Below are positions 8,341 to 16,012 of a DNA stretch of 39,696 nucleotides, piece by piece. Under the pieces are notes generated by a model. That model saw nothing but the letters and a program-made list of their open reading frames with translations. It was not told the DNA's origin and did not search any database. Each line of letters starts with the position of its first letter. The stretch's first letter is position 1. The stretch covers positions 1 to 39,696 of the forward strand of contig NZ_JABAFY010000024.1 of NCBI RefSeq assembly GCF_012843875.1. The letters run 5' to 3'. Origin of the DNA: Desulfovibrio piger (GTDB lineage: Bacteria; Desulfobacterota; Desulfovibrionia; Desulfovibrionales; Desulfovibrionaceae). Both the position numbers and the translations under genes were made by a program.

Positions 8341-9108
8341 TTATTGCTGGGGAGCCGTGTAGCGTTCCAGGGGCAGCACCGGGGTGCTGTCCGGCAGAAG
8401 CAGACTCAGCTGTTCGTTATTGAAAGGAGCCGGGGCCTGACGTTCCTTGACCAGCAGCACGGCCGTCTGGCCGTCGGGGTGGCGCAGGCTCACGCGACGG
8501 GGCAGACCGGCCTCGTCATACGCGATGGCCATGCTCCAGCCGCGACTGCCGTTTTCCTGCCAGGCCACAGCCTGGCCCTGGGCGTCGATCTCCAGAAGGC
8601 CGCCCACGGCAGAAGAAAGGGTAAAACCGACATGGCCGTTGGCAAGGGCCTGGCTGTCGGAGTAACGGTCACCGAAGACCGTCACGAGACGGCCGTTGAG
8701 CAGGGCCGCCAGCTCATCCAGGGCAAAAGGCACCGGTACGCCGACGCGCAGCAGGGGCTTGTTGCTGCCCTGATGGAAAAAGGCCCGGTTTTCCGTGGGA
8801 CTGTACACGAGGAACTCATCGCCGGATTCCCAGATCTTGGCCACTACGGCCCCGATACCGGCCATGACGTCCATGCGCAGGCTCCGGCTGTCATTGCCCC
8901 AGAGCAGGGCCGTGACACGCCGGGTATCGCCCTCCGTACCAAAACGCAGACTGGCGTTCAAAAGATAAGGGGCTTCCTTGACGGCTCCGCTGCGGGCCAC
9001 GAAGGCCTGCCAGCGGTCGGCGCTGTCGGCAGGCGGCACGGTGGAAGGCTGGCGGGCACAGGCCGAAGCCATGAACATCAGGACGATGAGACAAAGGATC
9101 TTTTTCAT
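8341..9108 (-). CDS. Outer-membrane lipoprotein, LolB-like
   Basis: A 255-residue lipoprotein. The signal peptide ends in the lipobox ASAC with Cys17 as the lipidated residue. The mature part starts with RWQAF and has the alternating beta pattern and the short hydrophobic segments expected of the LolA/LolB half-barrel fold (also seen in DUF4292 proteins). LolB accepts lipoproteins from the carrier LolA and inserts them into the outer membrane. The assignment is from pattern and context only: in gammaproteobacteria lolB neighbours ispE and prs, and here those genes follow in the same block. The start overlaps the TPR gene by 4 nt (ATGA). A lipoprotein of another role with the same fold is the main alternative. 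Confidence 0.6.
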   Translation of the reverse strand: MKKILCLIVLMFMASACARQPSTVPPADSADRWQAFVARSGAVKEAPYLLNASLRFGTEGDTRRVTALLWGNDSRSLRMDVMAGIGAVVAKIWESGDEFLVYSPTENRAFFHQGSNKPLLRVGVPVPFALDELAALLNGRLVTVFGDRYSDSQALANGHVGFTLSSAVGGLLEIDAQGQAVAWQENGSRGWSMAIAYDEAGLPRRVSLRHPDGQTAVLLVKERQAPAPFNNEQLSLLLPDSTPVLPLERYTAPQQ

Positions 9109-10835
9109 AGGTCCCCCAGACGCTGGCGCAGGGATTCCGCATTGGCGGGTTTGAGTTTCAGGGCCTGTTCGTAGGCCTTGCGGGCTTCCTCTTTCTGGCC
9201 CGCGGCGGCGGCGATGTCGCCGTAATGTTCCAGTATCTCGGCTTCGGGCCAGGGGACGAGAGCCACCGCACGCCGGATGTTCTGCAGGGCCTCTTCCGTA
9301 CGGCCCAGGCGGAACAGGGCCCAGGCCAGGGAATCCACGATGAAGAACTGGTCAGGGGCCAGACGGTCGGCCCGCTGCAGCAGCTCCAGGGCGTGTTCCA
9401 GATCCTTCCCCTGGACGGCCAGGCTGTAGCCCACATAGTTCAGGGCCTGATAGTGCTCCGGATGGCTGGCGATGATGCCCTGCATGACCTTCATGGCTTC
9501 ATCACGCTTGCCGAGGCTGTCCAGAAGGCTGCCGAGGGTAAAGGCCAGTTCCGAGCTTTCCGGGACGATCTCCACGGCCTGACGGGCCCTGGCCAGGGCC
9601 TCGTCCATGGCCTTGAGACGGGCCAGCAGACGGACCTCCAGCAACAGCAGGGTCTCGTTGCGGGCATGGCGCTGCTGCAGATTGCGCACGGAGGCCAGCG
9701 CCTCTTTTTCCTTGCCCGCATCGGCCAGGATCTGGGCTTTCAGCCCTTCCGCCTGTACGGCCGTGGGACTGCTGGCCGGGATCCGGGCCAGCCAGCTCAG
9801 GGCCAGTTCCGTGTCACGGCGCTGGTCGCGGGCGATACCAGCCAGCATCAGGAAAACGTCAGGCGGTACGCCCGGCTCGTCCAGCATCTCCTTGAGCAGC
9901 CGCTCTGCCTGCAAATAATGGCGGCTTTCTAGGAACATGCTGATGGCGGTGAGCTTGAACGCCGCGGCATCCGGGCCCTTGCGGAAATATTTCAGGGCCT
10001 TTTCCGGCTGGTTGAGACGCAGCGAAAGGTGGACGAGGCGCAGGCATACATCCTGCTCGGAGACCTGGAGCTTGAGCAGCTTTTCGTAGATGGTGCGGGC
10101 CTCGTTCCACTGCTTTTGCTGTTCGTAGGCATAGGCCAGCTCCACCAGGGCCTCGACAAAGTCCGGCATGGCCTGGATGGCCTTCTGGAGCAGCGGGATG
10201 GCTTCCGCACGGCGCTGCATCCCGATCAGGGCCCGGGCATGGTAATAATCCACCATGGGCGTCCGTTCACCGGCAGCGATACTGCCGATGTGCTTTTCCG
10301 CCTCATCGAATCTTTTGGCCTTGACCAGCAGCAGGATCAGCTCCATGCGGGCATCCAGGGAGTCGGGATGCCGCGCCACGAAGGCCCGGATCTGCTCCAG
10401 GCCCTGTTCCGTCTTGCCGTGGGCCGCCAGGGCCTCGGCGCTGAACAGATTGAGGGGCAGATCGTCGGGCCAGACCTGCAGGCCCAGCTCCAGCAGGGGC
10501 AGCACCTTTTCCGAACGACGGCTGTCCAGCCACAGGGCGCCTTCCAGCCAAGCCTTGGCAGGCAGGGTGCCGCCGGTCATCTGCTGGGCCGCCTGCAGGA
10601 GCAGTTCTTCATCCTCGTCGGCAAGGGCCTGCATATAAAGGAGATAGGCGTAGGTATCCTTGGCGGCCGGCGAAAGCTCTTTTTCCTCGGGCAGGATCTC
10701 GATGCCCTGGAAAGAGGGGGAAGCGGCCCCGCTCCGGGGCTGGGTGGAGGCACAGCCGCCGCATCCCAGCAGGGAAAGGGACAGCGAACCGCTCAGCAGG
10801 GCAGAGCAGAGCAGGAGGATGGTCTTGTTTCTCAT
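9105..10835 (-). CDS. TPR-repeat outer-membrane lipoprotein
   Basis: A 576-residue lipoprotein made almost wholly of tetratricopeptide repeats. The signal peptide ends in LLGC, with Cys25 as the lipidation site, followed by a short linker. At least ten 34-residue helical units can be seen, with typical repeat fingerprints such as ALVELAYAYEQQKQWNEAR and a final AYEQALKLKPANAESLRQRL. Such proteins usually scaffold envelope complexes; no partner can be read from the sequence, though the coupled LolB-like lipoprotein downstream suggests an envelope role. The ATG lies 3 bp after the rpoH stop without an obvious ribosome site, so it is probably translated by coupling to rpoH. Confidence 0.88.
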   Translation of the reverse strand: MRNKTILLLCSALLSGSLSLSLLGCGGCASTQPRSGAASPSFQGIEILPEEKELSPAAKDTYAYLLYMQALADEDEELLLQAAQQMTGGTLPAKAWLEGALWLDSRRSEKVLPLLELGLQVWPDDLPLNLFSAEALAAHGKTEQGLEQIRAFVARHPDSLDARMELILLLVKAKRFDEAEKHIGSIAAGERTPMVDYYHARALIGMQRRAEAIPLLQKAIQAMPDFVEALVELAYAYEQQKQWNEARTIYEKLLKLQVSEQDVCLRLVHLSLRLNQPEKALKYFRKGPDAAAFKLTAISMFLESRHYLQAERLLKEMLDEPGVPPDVFLMLAGIARDQRRDTELALSWLARIPASSPTAVQAEGLKAQILADAGKEKEALASVRNLQQRHARNETLLLLEVRLLARLKAMDEALARARQAVEIVPESSELAFTLGSLLDSLGKRDEAMKVMQGIIASHPEHYQALNYVGYSLAVQGKDLEHALELLQRADRLAPDQFFIVDSLAWALFRLGRTEEALQNIRRAVALVPWPEAEILEHYGDIAAAAGQKEEARKAYEQALKLKPANAESLRQRLGDL

Positions 10836-10838
10836 AGA

Positions 10839-11933
10839 TTATTGAATCCAGGCGTCGGAAAAGTCCTTGATGTCCAGGGCCAGATGCTGGCGGATCTTCT
10901 CCAGGAGACGGGCTTCCAGCTGGCGCACGCGTTCGCGGGTCACGTTATATCGTTCACCGATCTCGCGCAAGGTGACGGGGTCATCTGTCAGCAGCCGGTT
11001 CTGCAGGATGTAGAGTTCCTTCTCGTTGAGCTTGGGCAGGATGGTCTTGAGCTTTTCGCGCAGCAGCTCCGCCACTTCGGAATCCCCCAGACTGTCCTCG
11101 ATGCCCGGTCCCAGGGCCGGAAGGAAGTCCATGCGGGTGGCGCCGCCCGTATCTTCCCCCACCTGGGCGTTGAGGGAAAGGTCGTTGGCGGCAAGGCGCT
11201 GATCCATCTCCGTGATCTGTTCTTCACTGACGCCCAGACGCTCGGAGAGCATGGCGGCGTCGGGATCGAAGCCCTGGGCGATCAGCTTTTGCCGTTCACG
11301 GTTGAGATTGTAGAACAGCTTTCGCTGCACCTGGGTGGTGCCGATCTTGACCATGCGCCAGTTATCCATGATGAACTTGAGGATATAGGCCTTGATCCAG
11401 AAAGAGGCGTAGTAGGAGAACTTGATGCCCTTGTCGGGGTCGAACTTGTTGACGGCCCGCATGAGGCCCACATTGCCTTCCTGGACGAGGTCGAGGACGT
11501 TCTGCATCCAGCGGCGCTGGAAGTCCATGGCGATGCGTACCACAAGGCGCAGATGCGACGAGACCAGCCTGAAGGCGGCGTCGGGGTCGTTGTGATCGCG
11601 CACCCGCACGGCCAGCTCGTGTTCTTCCTCGGGCTTGAGCATGGGGAAGCGGCTCACCTCGCGCAGGTAAAGCTGCAAACTGTCCCGGCCGCCGGTGGAC
11701 GGCAGGCGGGGCATGGACGGCGCAGGGAGGCTGGATTCGTCATGGCTGCCTTCGGTAAGCAGCATGGGGCCGTCGTCGCCCACATCCAGAATCTCGCCCT
11801 GGTCGAGGCTGTCCTCATCGAGTTCTTCCAGCGAGTCCAGAGAGCTGTCTTCGTCTGCGGCATCCAGGACTTCCACGTCCGCCACAGGCGCGGAAGAAGG
11901 GTGATCGGGGACATTCTTGTTGTTTTTCTTCAT
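10839..11933 (-). CDS. rpoH: RNA polymerase sigma factor RpoH (sigma-32 type)
   Basis: Alternative sigma-70-family factor for heat-shock promoters. The diagnostic RpoH box is clear: QRKLFYNLN at 203-211. Region 2 (SHLRLVVRIAMDFQRR, DLVQEGNVGLMRAV, FSYYASFWIKAYI) and the region 4.2 helix-turn-helix (TLREIGERYNVTRERVRQLEAR) are intact. At 364 residues it is about 80 longer than E. coli RpoH. The excess is an N-terminal low-complexity segment with 17 Asp/Glu among residues 19-54, ending before the RDSLQLYLREV motif where RpoH normally starts. ATG 11933 has a strong GAGGAAAATA site, so the extension is probably translated. It heads a block containing hslV and an M48 protease. Confidence 0.93.
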   Translation of the reverse strand: MKKNNKNVPDHPSSAPVADVEVLDAADEDSSLDSLEELDEDSLDQGEILDVGDDGPMLLTEGSHDESSLPAPSMPRLPSTGGRDSLQLYLREVSRFPMLKPEEEHELAVRVRDHNDPDAAFRLVSSHLRLVVRIAMDFQRRWMQNVLDLVQEGNVGLMRAVNKFDPDKGIKFSYYASFWIKAYILKFIMDNWRMVKIGTTQVQRKLFYNLNRERQKLIAQGFDPDAAMLSERLGVSEEQITEMDQRLAANDLSLNAQVGEDTGGATRMDFLPALGPGIEDSLGDSEVAELLREKLKTILPKLNEKELYILQNRLLTDDPVTLREIGERYNVTRERVRQLEARLLEKIRQHLALDIKDFSDAWIQ

Positions 11934-11945
11934 TATTTTCCTCAG

Positions 11946-12009
11946 GGGGCTGATGACATCCCTGATGTCGGTGTAGCCCCATGCTATAGTTTTGATTTGT
12001 CCTTTTCAA
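11946..12009 (-). promoter_or_regulatory. Candidate rpoH promoter and leader hairpin
   Basis: On the minus strand TTGAAA (12009-12004) and TAGCAT (11986-11981) are separated by 17 bases, a plausible sigma-70 promoter; a shifted -10 (TATAGC) is also possible. Downstream lies a stem gacatc/gatgtc (11955-11960 with 11964-11969). An outer stem ggggct/agcccc (11946-11951 with 11975-11980) would place a two-tier hairpin just before the GAGGA ribosome site. If transcription starts near 11974 the outer arm is not in the RNA, so only the inner hairpin would form. No CIRCE (HrcA) operator is present. Confidence 0.4.
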
Positions 12010-12033
12010 TGATTTTCAGTAGTAAAAGCCTTG

Positions 12034-12050
12034 CGGCTGCCTTGCAGCCG
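12034..12050 (+). other. Hairpin in the metH leader
   Basis: A perfect 7-bp stem (cggctgc at 12034-12040, gcagccg at 12044-12050) with a 3-base loop lies about 50 bp before the metH start. No T-run follows, so it is not a simple terminator. I could not match a SAM or cobalamin riboswitch core here; the divergent spacer (11934-12100) is too short for a cobalamin riboswitch. Confidence 0.35.
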
Positions 12051-12100
12051 GCCCTTTGACGGGCAGATGCCACATTTTATTACAAAGGCTGGGTACAGGA

Positions 12101-14503
12101 ATGAAATTTGTTCAGCGCCTTGCGGAAAGGCGCCCGTTGTTGCTCGATGGCGCCATGGGGACCATGTTGCAGGCTTCCGGCCTGCCAGCCGGGGTGAGCC
12201 CGGAAGAGTTCTGCATGGAGCGACCGGATATCCTTCAGGGTATCCACAAAGCCTATCTCGATGCAGGAGTGGACATCATCACTTCGTGCACGTTCGGCGG
12301 CAATCCCTGCAAACTCTCGGCCTCCCTGGATGTTTTTACGTTCAACAAGCGTATGGTGGAGACCGCGCGCGCCGCGGCCGCCCAGGCCGGGCGTCCTGTC
12401 TTCGTAGCCGGCAACGTGGGCCCGAGCGGTCATTTTGCCCGTCCGCTGGGCGATATGGAGCCTGAGGAACTCATCAAGGCCTTCTCGGAACAGATCCGCG
12501 GCCTCGTGGCCGGCGGGGCGGACCTCATCTTCATCGAGACCCAGTTCGACCTGGCCGAAGCCAGGGCCGCCGTGACGGCTGCGCGTCAGGTCTGCGACCT
12601 GCCCGTCATGGTCTCCATGACTTTCGAGCAGGGCGTCAGCCTGACGGGCTCTTCGCCCACCATCTTTGCCGAGACCATGCAGAACATGGGCGTGGCGGCC
12701 CTGGGCACCAACTGCAGCCTGGGGCCGGATCAGATGCTGCCCGTGGTGGAAGAGCTGCTGTCGGTCTGTTCCTGCCCCGTCGTCGCGGAACCCAATGCCG
12801 GTCTGCCGGAGCTGCGCGGCTCGGAGACCGTCTTCCCTCTGGGGCCGGAGGCCTTTGCCCAGAAAACGGCGGCCTTCGCCGCCCGCGGGGCACGGGTGCT
12901 GGGCGGCTGCTGCGGCACCACGCCCCAGCATCTTGCGGCCCTGCGTCAGGCCCTGGAAAGCGTGACCTGCGACGAGCGTCCGGTGGTCAGCCCTTCGGGC
13001 ATCTGCCTGACCAGCCGTTCGCAGCTCCTGCGCCTGGGAGAAGGGCAGCCGTTCAGCGTCATCGGCGAGCGCATCAATCCCACGGGCAAGAAGGAACTGA
13101 CCCGCCAGCTGCAGGCCGGGCAGTTCGATGAAGCCTTCCGCCTGGCCGATGAGCAGCTGCAGGCCGGGGCCCGCATCCTTGATGTGAACGTGGGTGCCTC
13201 TCTGGTGGACGAGACCGTGCTCCTGCCCGATCTGGTGCAGCGTCTGGTCTCTCGGGTGGACGTGCCCCTGTCGCTGGATTCTTCCAATGCCCAGGCCATC
13301 GCCCGTGCCTTGCCCTACTGTCCGGGCTCCTTCCTTGTCAATTCCATCAGCGGCGAAGCCGGGCGCATGGAGCTGCTGGGGCCGATCTGCCGCGATTTCG
13401 GCGCGCCCTTCATCCTGCTTCCCCTGCAGGGGACGAAGCTGCCCGTCCGGGCCTCCGAGCGTATCGCCATCGTGGAAAAGCTGCTGGAGCAGGCCGACGC
13501 CCTGGGCATCCCCCGCCGTCTGGTGATGGTGGACATCCTGGCCCTGTCGGTGTCCTCCAAGCCTGAAGGCGCCCTGCAATGCCTTGAGATGGTCCGCTGG
13601 TGCCGCAGCCAAGGCCTGGCGACCACACTGGGCCTTTCCAACGTTTCCTTCGGCCTGCCGGCCCGCGACCTGCTCAATGCCACCTTCATGGCCATGTGCG
13701 CGGGCGCTGGTCTGTCCTCCTGTATCGCCAATCCTTCCGCTCCCCGTCTGCATGAGGCCTGCGATGCCGTGGCCGTGCTGCAGGGGAGCGACAGCAACGC
13801 CGGTTCGTTCATCGCCTCCTATGCTGGCTGGAAGGCCAGCGGCGGTGTGGTCAGGGCCGGCAAGGGCCCGGGGGCCGCTGCCGAAACCCTGGGGGATGCC
13901 GTTCTTTTCGGCGATCTGGAAAACGTGCTGCCCCTGCTGGAAAAGGAACTGGCCGCCGGTGCCGAGCCTTTTGCCCTGGTGCAGGACGTCCTGATTCCGG
14001 CCATCACCGAAGTGGGGACGCGCTATGAACGTCGGGAGTATTTCCTGCCGCAGCTCATCCGCGCGGCGGAGACCATGCAGAAGGCCTTTGCCCACCTCAA
14101 GCCCCTGCTGGAGAAGAGTCGCGGCCCTGAGGAACGTCCCGTGATCGTCATGGCCACTGTGGAAGGGGACATCCACGATATCGGCAAGAACATTGTCTGC
14201 CTGCTGCTGGGCAACCACGGCTTCGACGTCATCGACGCCGGCAAGGATGTCCCGGCGGAGCAGATTGTCGCTTGCGCTTTGGAACATAAGGCGCGTATCA
14301 TCGGCCTGTCGGCTCTGATGACCACGACCATGGTACGGATGGAAGATACCATCCGTCTGGTGCGGGAGCGCAATCTCCCCATCAAGGTTCTGGTGGGCGG
14401 CGCTGCCGTGACCCAGGCCTTTGCCGATGCCATCGGCGCGGATGCCTATTGCGAAGATGCGGTCAGCGCAGTGCGGGCCGCCAAACAGTTTGTCACAGGA
14501 TAA
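12101..14503 (+). CDS. metH: Cobalamin-dependent methionine synthase lacking the reactivation domain
   Basis: Transfers the methyl group of methyltetrahydrofolate through cobalamin to homocysteine. The 800 residues cover three modules: a homocysteine-binding barrel (about 1-290) with zinc ligands Cys205, Cys270 and Cys271 (GTNC, GGCCGT); a pterin-binding barrel starting at VIGERINPTG near 321; and a cobalamin cap and Rossmann module with DIHDIG, His692 being the axial ligand. The C-terminal AdoMet-binding reactivation domain of the roughly 1,200-residue E. coli enzyme is absent and the gene ends cleanly at TAA, so this is architecture rather than truncation. ATG 12101 gives MKFVQRLAERRPLLLDGAMG; its ribosome site is weak. 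It diverges from rpoH. Confidence 0.93.
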   Translation: MKFVQRLAERRPLLLDGAMGTMLQASGLPAGVSPEEFCMERPDILQGIHKAYLDAGVDIITSCTFGGNPCKLSASLDVFTFNKRMVETARAAAAQAGRPVFVAGNVGPSGHFARPLGDMEPEELIKAFSEQIRGLVAGGADLIFIETQFDLAEARAAVTAARQVCDLPVMVSMTFEQGVSLTGSSPTIFAETMQNMGVAALGTNCSLGPDQMLPVVEELLSVCSCPVVAEPNAGLPELRGSETVFPLGPEAFAQKTAAFAARGARVLGGCCGTTPQHLAALRQALESVTCDERPVVSPSGICLTSRSQLLRLGEGQPFSVIGERINPTGKKELTRQLQAGQFDEAFRLADEQLQAGARILDVNVGASLVDETVLLPDLVQRLVSRVDVPLSLDSSNAQAIARALPYCPGSFLVNSISGEAGRMELLGPICRDFGAPFILLPLQGTKLPVRASERIAIVEKLLEQADALGIPRRLVMVDILALSVSSKPEGALQCLEMVRWCRSQGLATTLGLSNVSFGLPARDLLNATFMAMCAGAGLSSCIANPSAPRLHEACDAVAVLQGSDSNAGSFIASYAGWKASGGVVRAGKGPGAAAETLGDAVLFGDLENVLPLLEKELAAGAEPFALVQDVLIPAITEVGTRYERREYFLPQLIRAAETMQKAFAHLKPLLEKSRGPEERPVIVMATVEGDIHDIGKNIVCLLLGNHGFDVIDAGKDVPAEQIVACALEHKARIIGLSALMTTTMVRMEDTIRLVRERNLPIKVLVGGAAVTQAFADAIGADAYCEDAVSAVRAAKQFVTG

Positions 14504-14507
14504 TCCC

Positions 14508-14969
14508 ATGAAGCGATTTATTTTGCCCCTGCTGCTTCTGACCCTGTTCCTGCCCTGCCTGGCGCAGGCCCAGGAGTACAAGACCGTGGGGCTCAAGGAC
14601 CTGACCTCCATAGTGGCCCAGAACAAGGGCAAGGTCGTCATGCTCAACTTCTTCGCCACCTGGTGCCCCCCCTGCCGTGAGGAGATCCCGGATCTTGTCA
14701 GCCTGGCGCCCAAGTACGAGGGCAAGGTCGTCATCGTGGGGCTTTCGGTGGATGAGGACGCGAGCACGCTCCCGGCCTTCCTCAAGCGGCTGAAGGTCGA
14801 CTACCCTGTGTACAGGGCCAGTGAAGACGTGATCCGCGCCTTCAACGTGCGCACCATCCCGCACAATGTTTTTTACGGCAAGAACGGACGTCTGGCCCTG
14901 ATGGGGTCGGGCATGGTCTCGAAAAAAGAACTGACGGAAATCTTTGATTCTCTCGGAGAGCAAAAATAA
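14508..14969 (+). CDS. Periplasmic TlpA-type thioredoxin
   Basis: A 153-residue exported thiol-disulfide protein. The signal peptide (MKRFILPLLLL, cut near AQA at 20-22) is followed by a thioredoxin fold with the active-site motif WCPPC (Cys53, Cys56) and the cis-proline segment TIPHNVF. TlpA/ResA-like proteins reduce disulfides in the periplasm, often for cytochrome c maturation or protection; the substrate is unknown here. ATG 14508 has an AGGA site seven bases upstream and lies 4 bp after the metH stop. Its own stop overlaps the next ATG by one base (TAATG), so expression is coupled to the acetyltransferase. Confidence 0.93.
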   Translation: MKRFILPLLLLTLFLPCLAQAQEYKTVGLKDLTSIVAQNKGKVVMLNFFATWCPPCREEIPDLVSLAPKYEGKVVIVGLSVDEDASTLPAFLKRLKVDYPVYRASEDVIRAFNVRTIPHNVFYGKNGRLALMGSGMVSKKELTEIFDSLGEQK

Positions 14970-15439
14970 TGAGCGACACCTACACGGTACGCCGTGCGAC
15001 CATGGACGATGTGAAGGATATCCATGCCCTGCTGATGGAAAATGCGCGCAAGGGCCTGCTGCTGCCCCGTGCGCTGATCTTTCTGTACGGCCATGTCCGT
15101 AATTTCCTGGTCATCGACGCCCCCCGGGGCGGCCTGGCCGCCTGTTGCGCCCTGGCGCCTGTCTGGGAGGATCTGGCCGAAGTCTGCTCCCTGGCCGTGC
15201 GCGAAGATCTGCGCAAGCAGGGCCTGGGCCGTAAGATCGTAATGGCCTGCGTCGATGACTGTCGCATCCTGCACCTCAAGAAGGTCTTCTCCCTGACGTA
15301 TCAGGCGGCTTTCTTTGAGCGCATCGGTTTCCATGAGGTGGACAAGGGCGTCCTGCCCCAGAAGATCTGGGCCGACTGCGTGCATTGCGCCAAGTACCCC
15401 GACTGCGACGAAACCGCCATGTTCCTGGAGCTCGATTAA
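14969..15439 (+). CDS. GNAT N-acetyltransferase, probable N-acetylglutamate synthase
   Basis: A 156-residue single-domain GNAT enzyme. Acetyl-CoA-binding motif A is visible as CSLAVREDLRKQGLGRKIV, followed by FFERIGFHEV. The match of VRRATMDDVKDIHALL and YGHVRNFLVID to short ArgA-like acetyltransferases suggests it makes N-acetylglutamate, the first step of arginine synthesis, without the kinase-like domain of classical ArgA. The C-terminus has a Cys cluster (CVHCAKYPDC), which could bind metal. It overlaps tlpA by one base and is followed at once by hpt. Specificity is inferred from family resemblance only. Confidence 0.8.
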   Translation: MSDTYTVRRATMDDVKDIHALLMENARKGLLLPRALIFLYGHVRNFLVIDAPRGGLAACCALAPVWEDLAEVCSLAVREDLRKQGLGRKIVMACVDDCRILHLKKVFSLTYQAAFFERIGFHEVDKGVLPQKIWADCVHCAKYPDCDETAMFLELD

Positions 15440-15440
15440 G

Positions 15441-15986
15441 ATGAAGGCCATCAAGGAACGCAAGATCGTCTATACCTCCGGCCAGATCGCCGAACGCGTG
15501 CGTGCCATGGCCGCCGAGATCGATGCCGTTTACGGTGATGAACCCCTGGTGGCCGTATGCGTCCTCAAGGGGGCTGTGTTCTTCTTCACCGACCTCGTCC
15601 GGGCCATGCGCTCGGAGAACCTCGAACTGGATTTCGTCCGTCTGTCCAGCTACGGTAAGGGGACATCCAGTTCCCGCCATGTGGTGTTCAGCAAGGACGT
15701 GGACTGCGACATCACCGGCAAGCATGTGCTGATCGTCGAGGACGTGGTGGACAGCGGCCTGTCCATGCAGTTCTTGATGCGTCAGTTCGAGGCCCGCGGG
15801 GCCCGCAGCCTGCGTCTGGCCGCGCTGGTGGACAAGAACGAACGCCGCGAGGTGGACGTTCTTGTTGACTTTGCAGGCTTCAAGCTCGAGGAAGGGTTCA
15901 TCGTCGGCTACGGCCTCGACTATGCTGAAAAATATCGGGCCCTGCCTGATGTGGAAGAGCTGGTCTTCGAATCCACCGGGGACTAG
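15441..15986 (+). CDS. hpt: Hypoxanthine phosphoribosyltransferase
   Basis: Purine salvage enzyme converting hypoxanthine or guanine plus PRPP to the nucleotide. The 181-residue protein has the PRPP signature HVLIVEDVVDSGLSM (acidic pair and following glycine at about 100-106), a LKGAVFF loop near 42-48, and DFAGFKLEEGFIVGYGLDY, which holds the purine-binding aromatic and the C-terminal active-site residues. ATG 15441 follows the acetyltransferase stop by one base; translation is probably coupled. PRPP comes from Prs, encoded on the opposite strand at 2483-3427. Confidence 0.95.
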   Translation: MKAIKERKIVYTSGQIAERVRAMAAEIDAVYGDEPLVAVCVLKGAVFFFTDLVRAMRSENLELDFVRLSSYGKGTSSSRHVVFSKDVDCDITGKHVLIVEDVVDSGLSMQFLMRQFEARGARSLRLAALVDKNERREVDVLVDFAGFKLEEGFIVGYGLDYAEKYRALPDVEELVFESTGD

Positions 15987-16012
15987 CACCTGCCCGCACC
16001 TGGAGCCAAATG

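Noticed and set aside
10029..12059. A 676-codon plus-strand frame opposite the TPR gene and rpoH.
   Set aside because: Runs through two real genes in antisense, with no ribosome site and a His/Gln/Gly-rich product typical of shadows.
11934..12100. Search for a SAM or cobalamin riboswitch in front of metH.
   Set aside because: Only a small hairpin is present, and none of the conserved riboswitch core elements could be recognised in 167 bp shared with the rpoH promoter.
12080..14785. A 901-codon minus-strand open frame opposite metH and tlpA.
   Set aside because: Its translation is low-complexity (Gly/His/Gln-rich) with no domain, and the opposite frame encodes complete MetH. Long antisense frames are expected in GC-rich codon usage.
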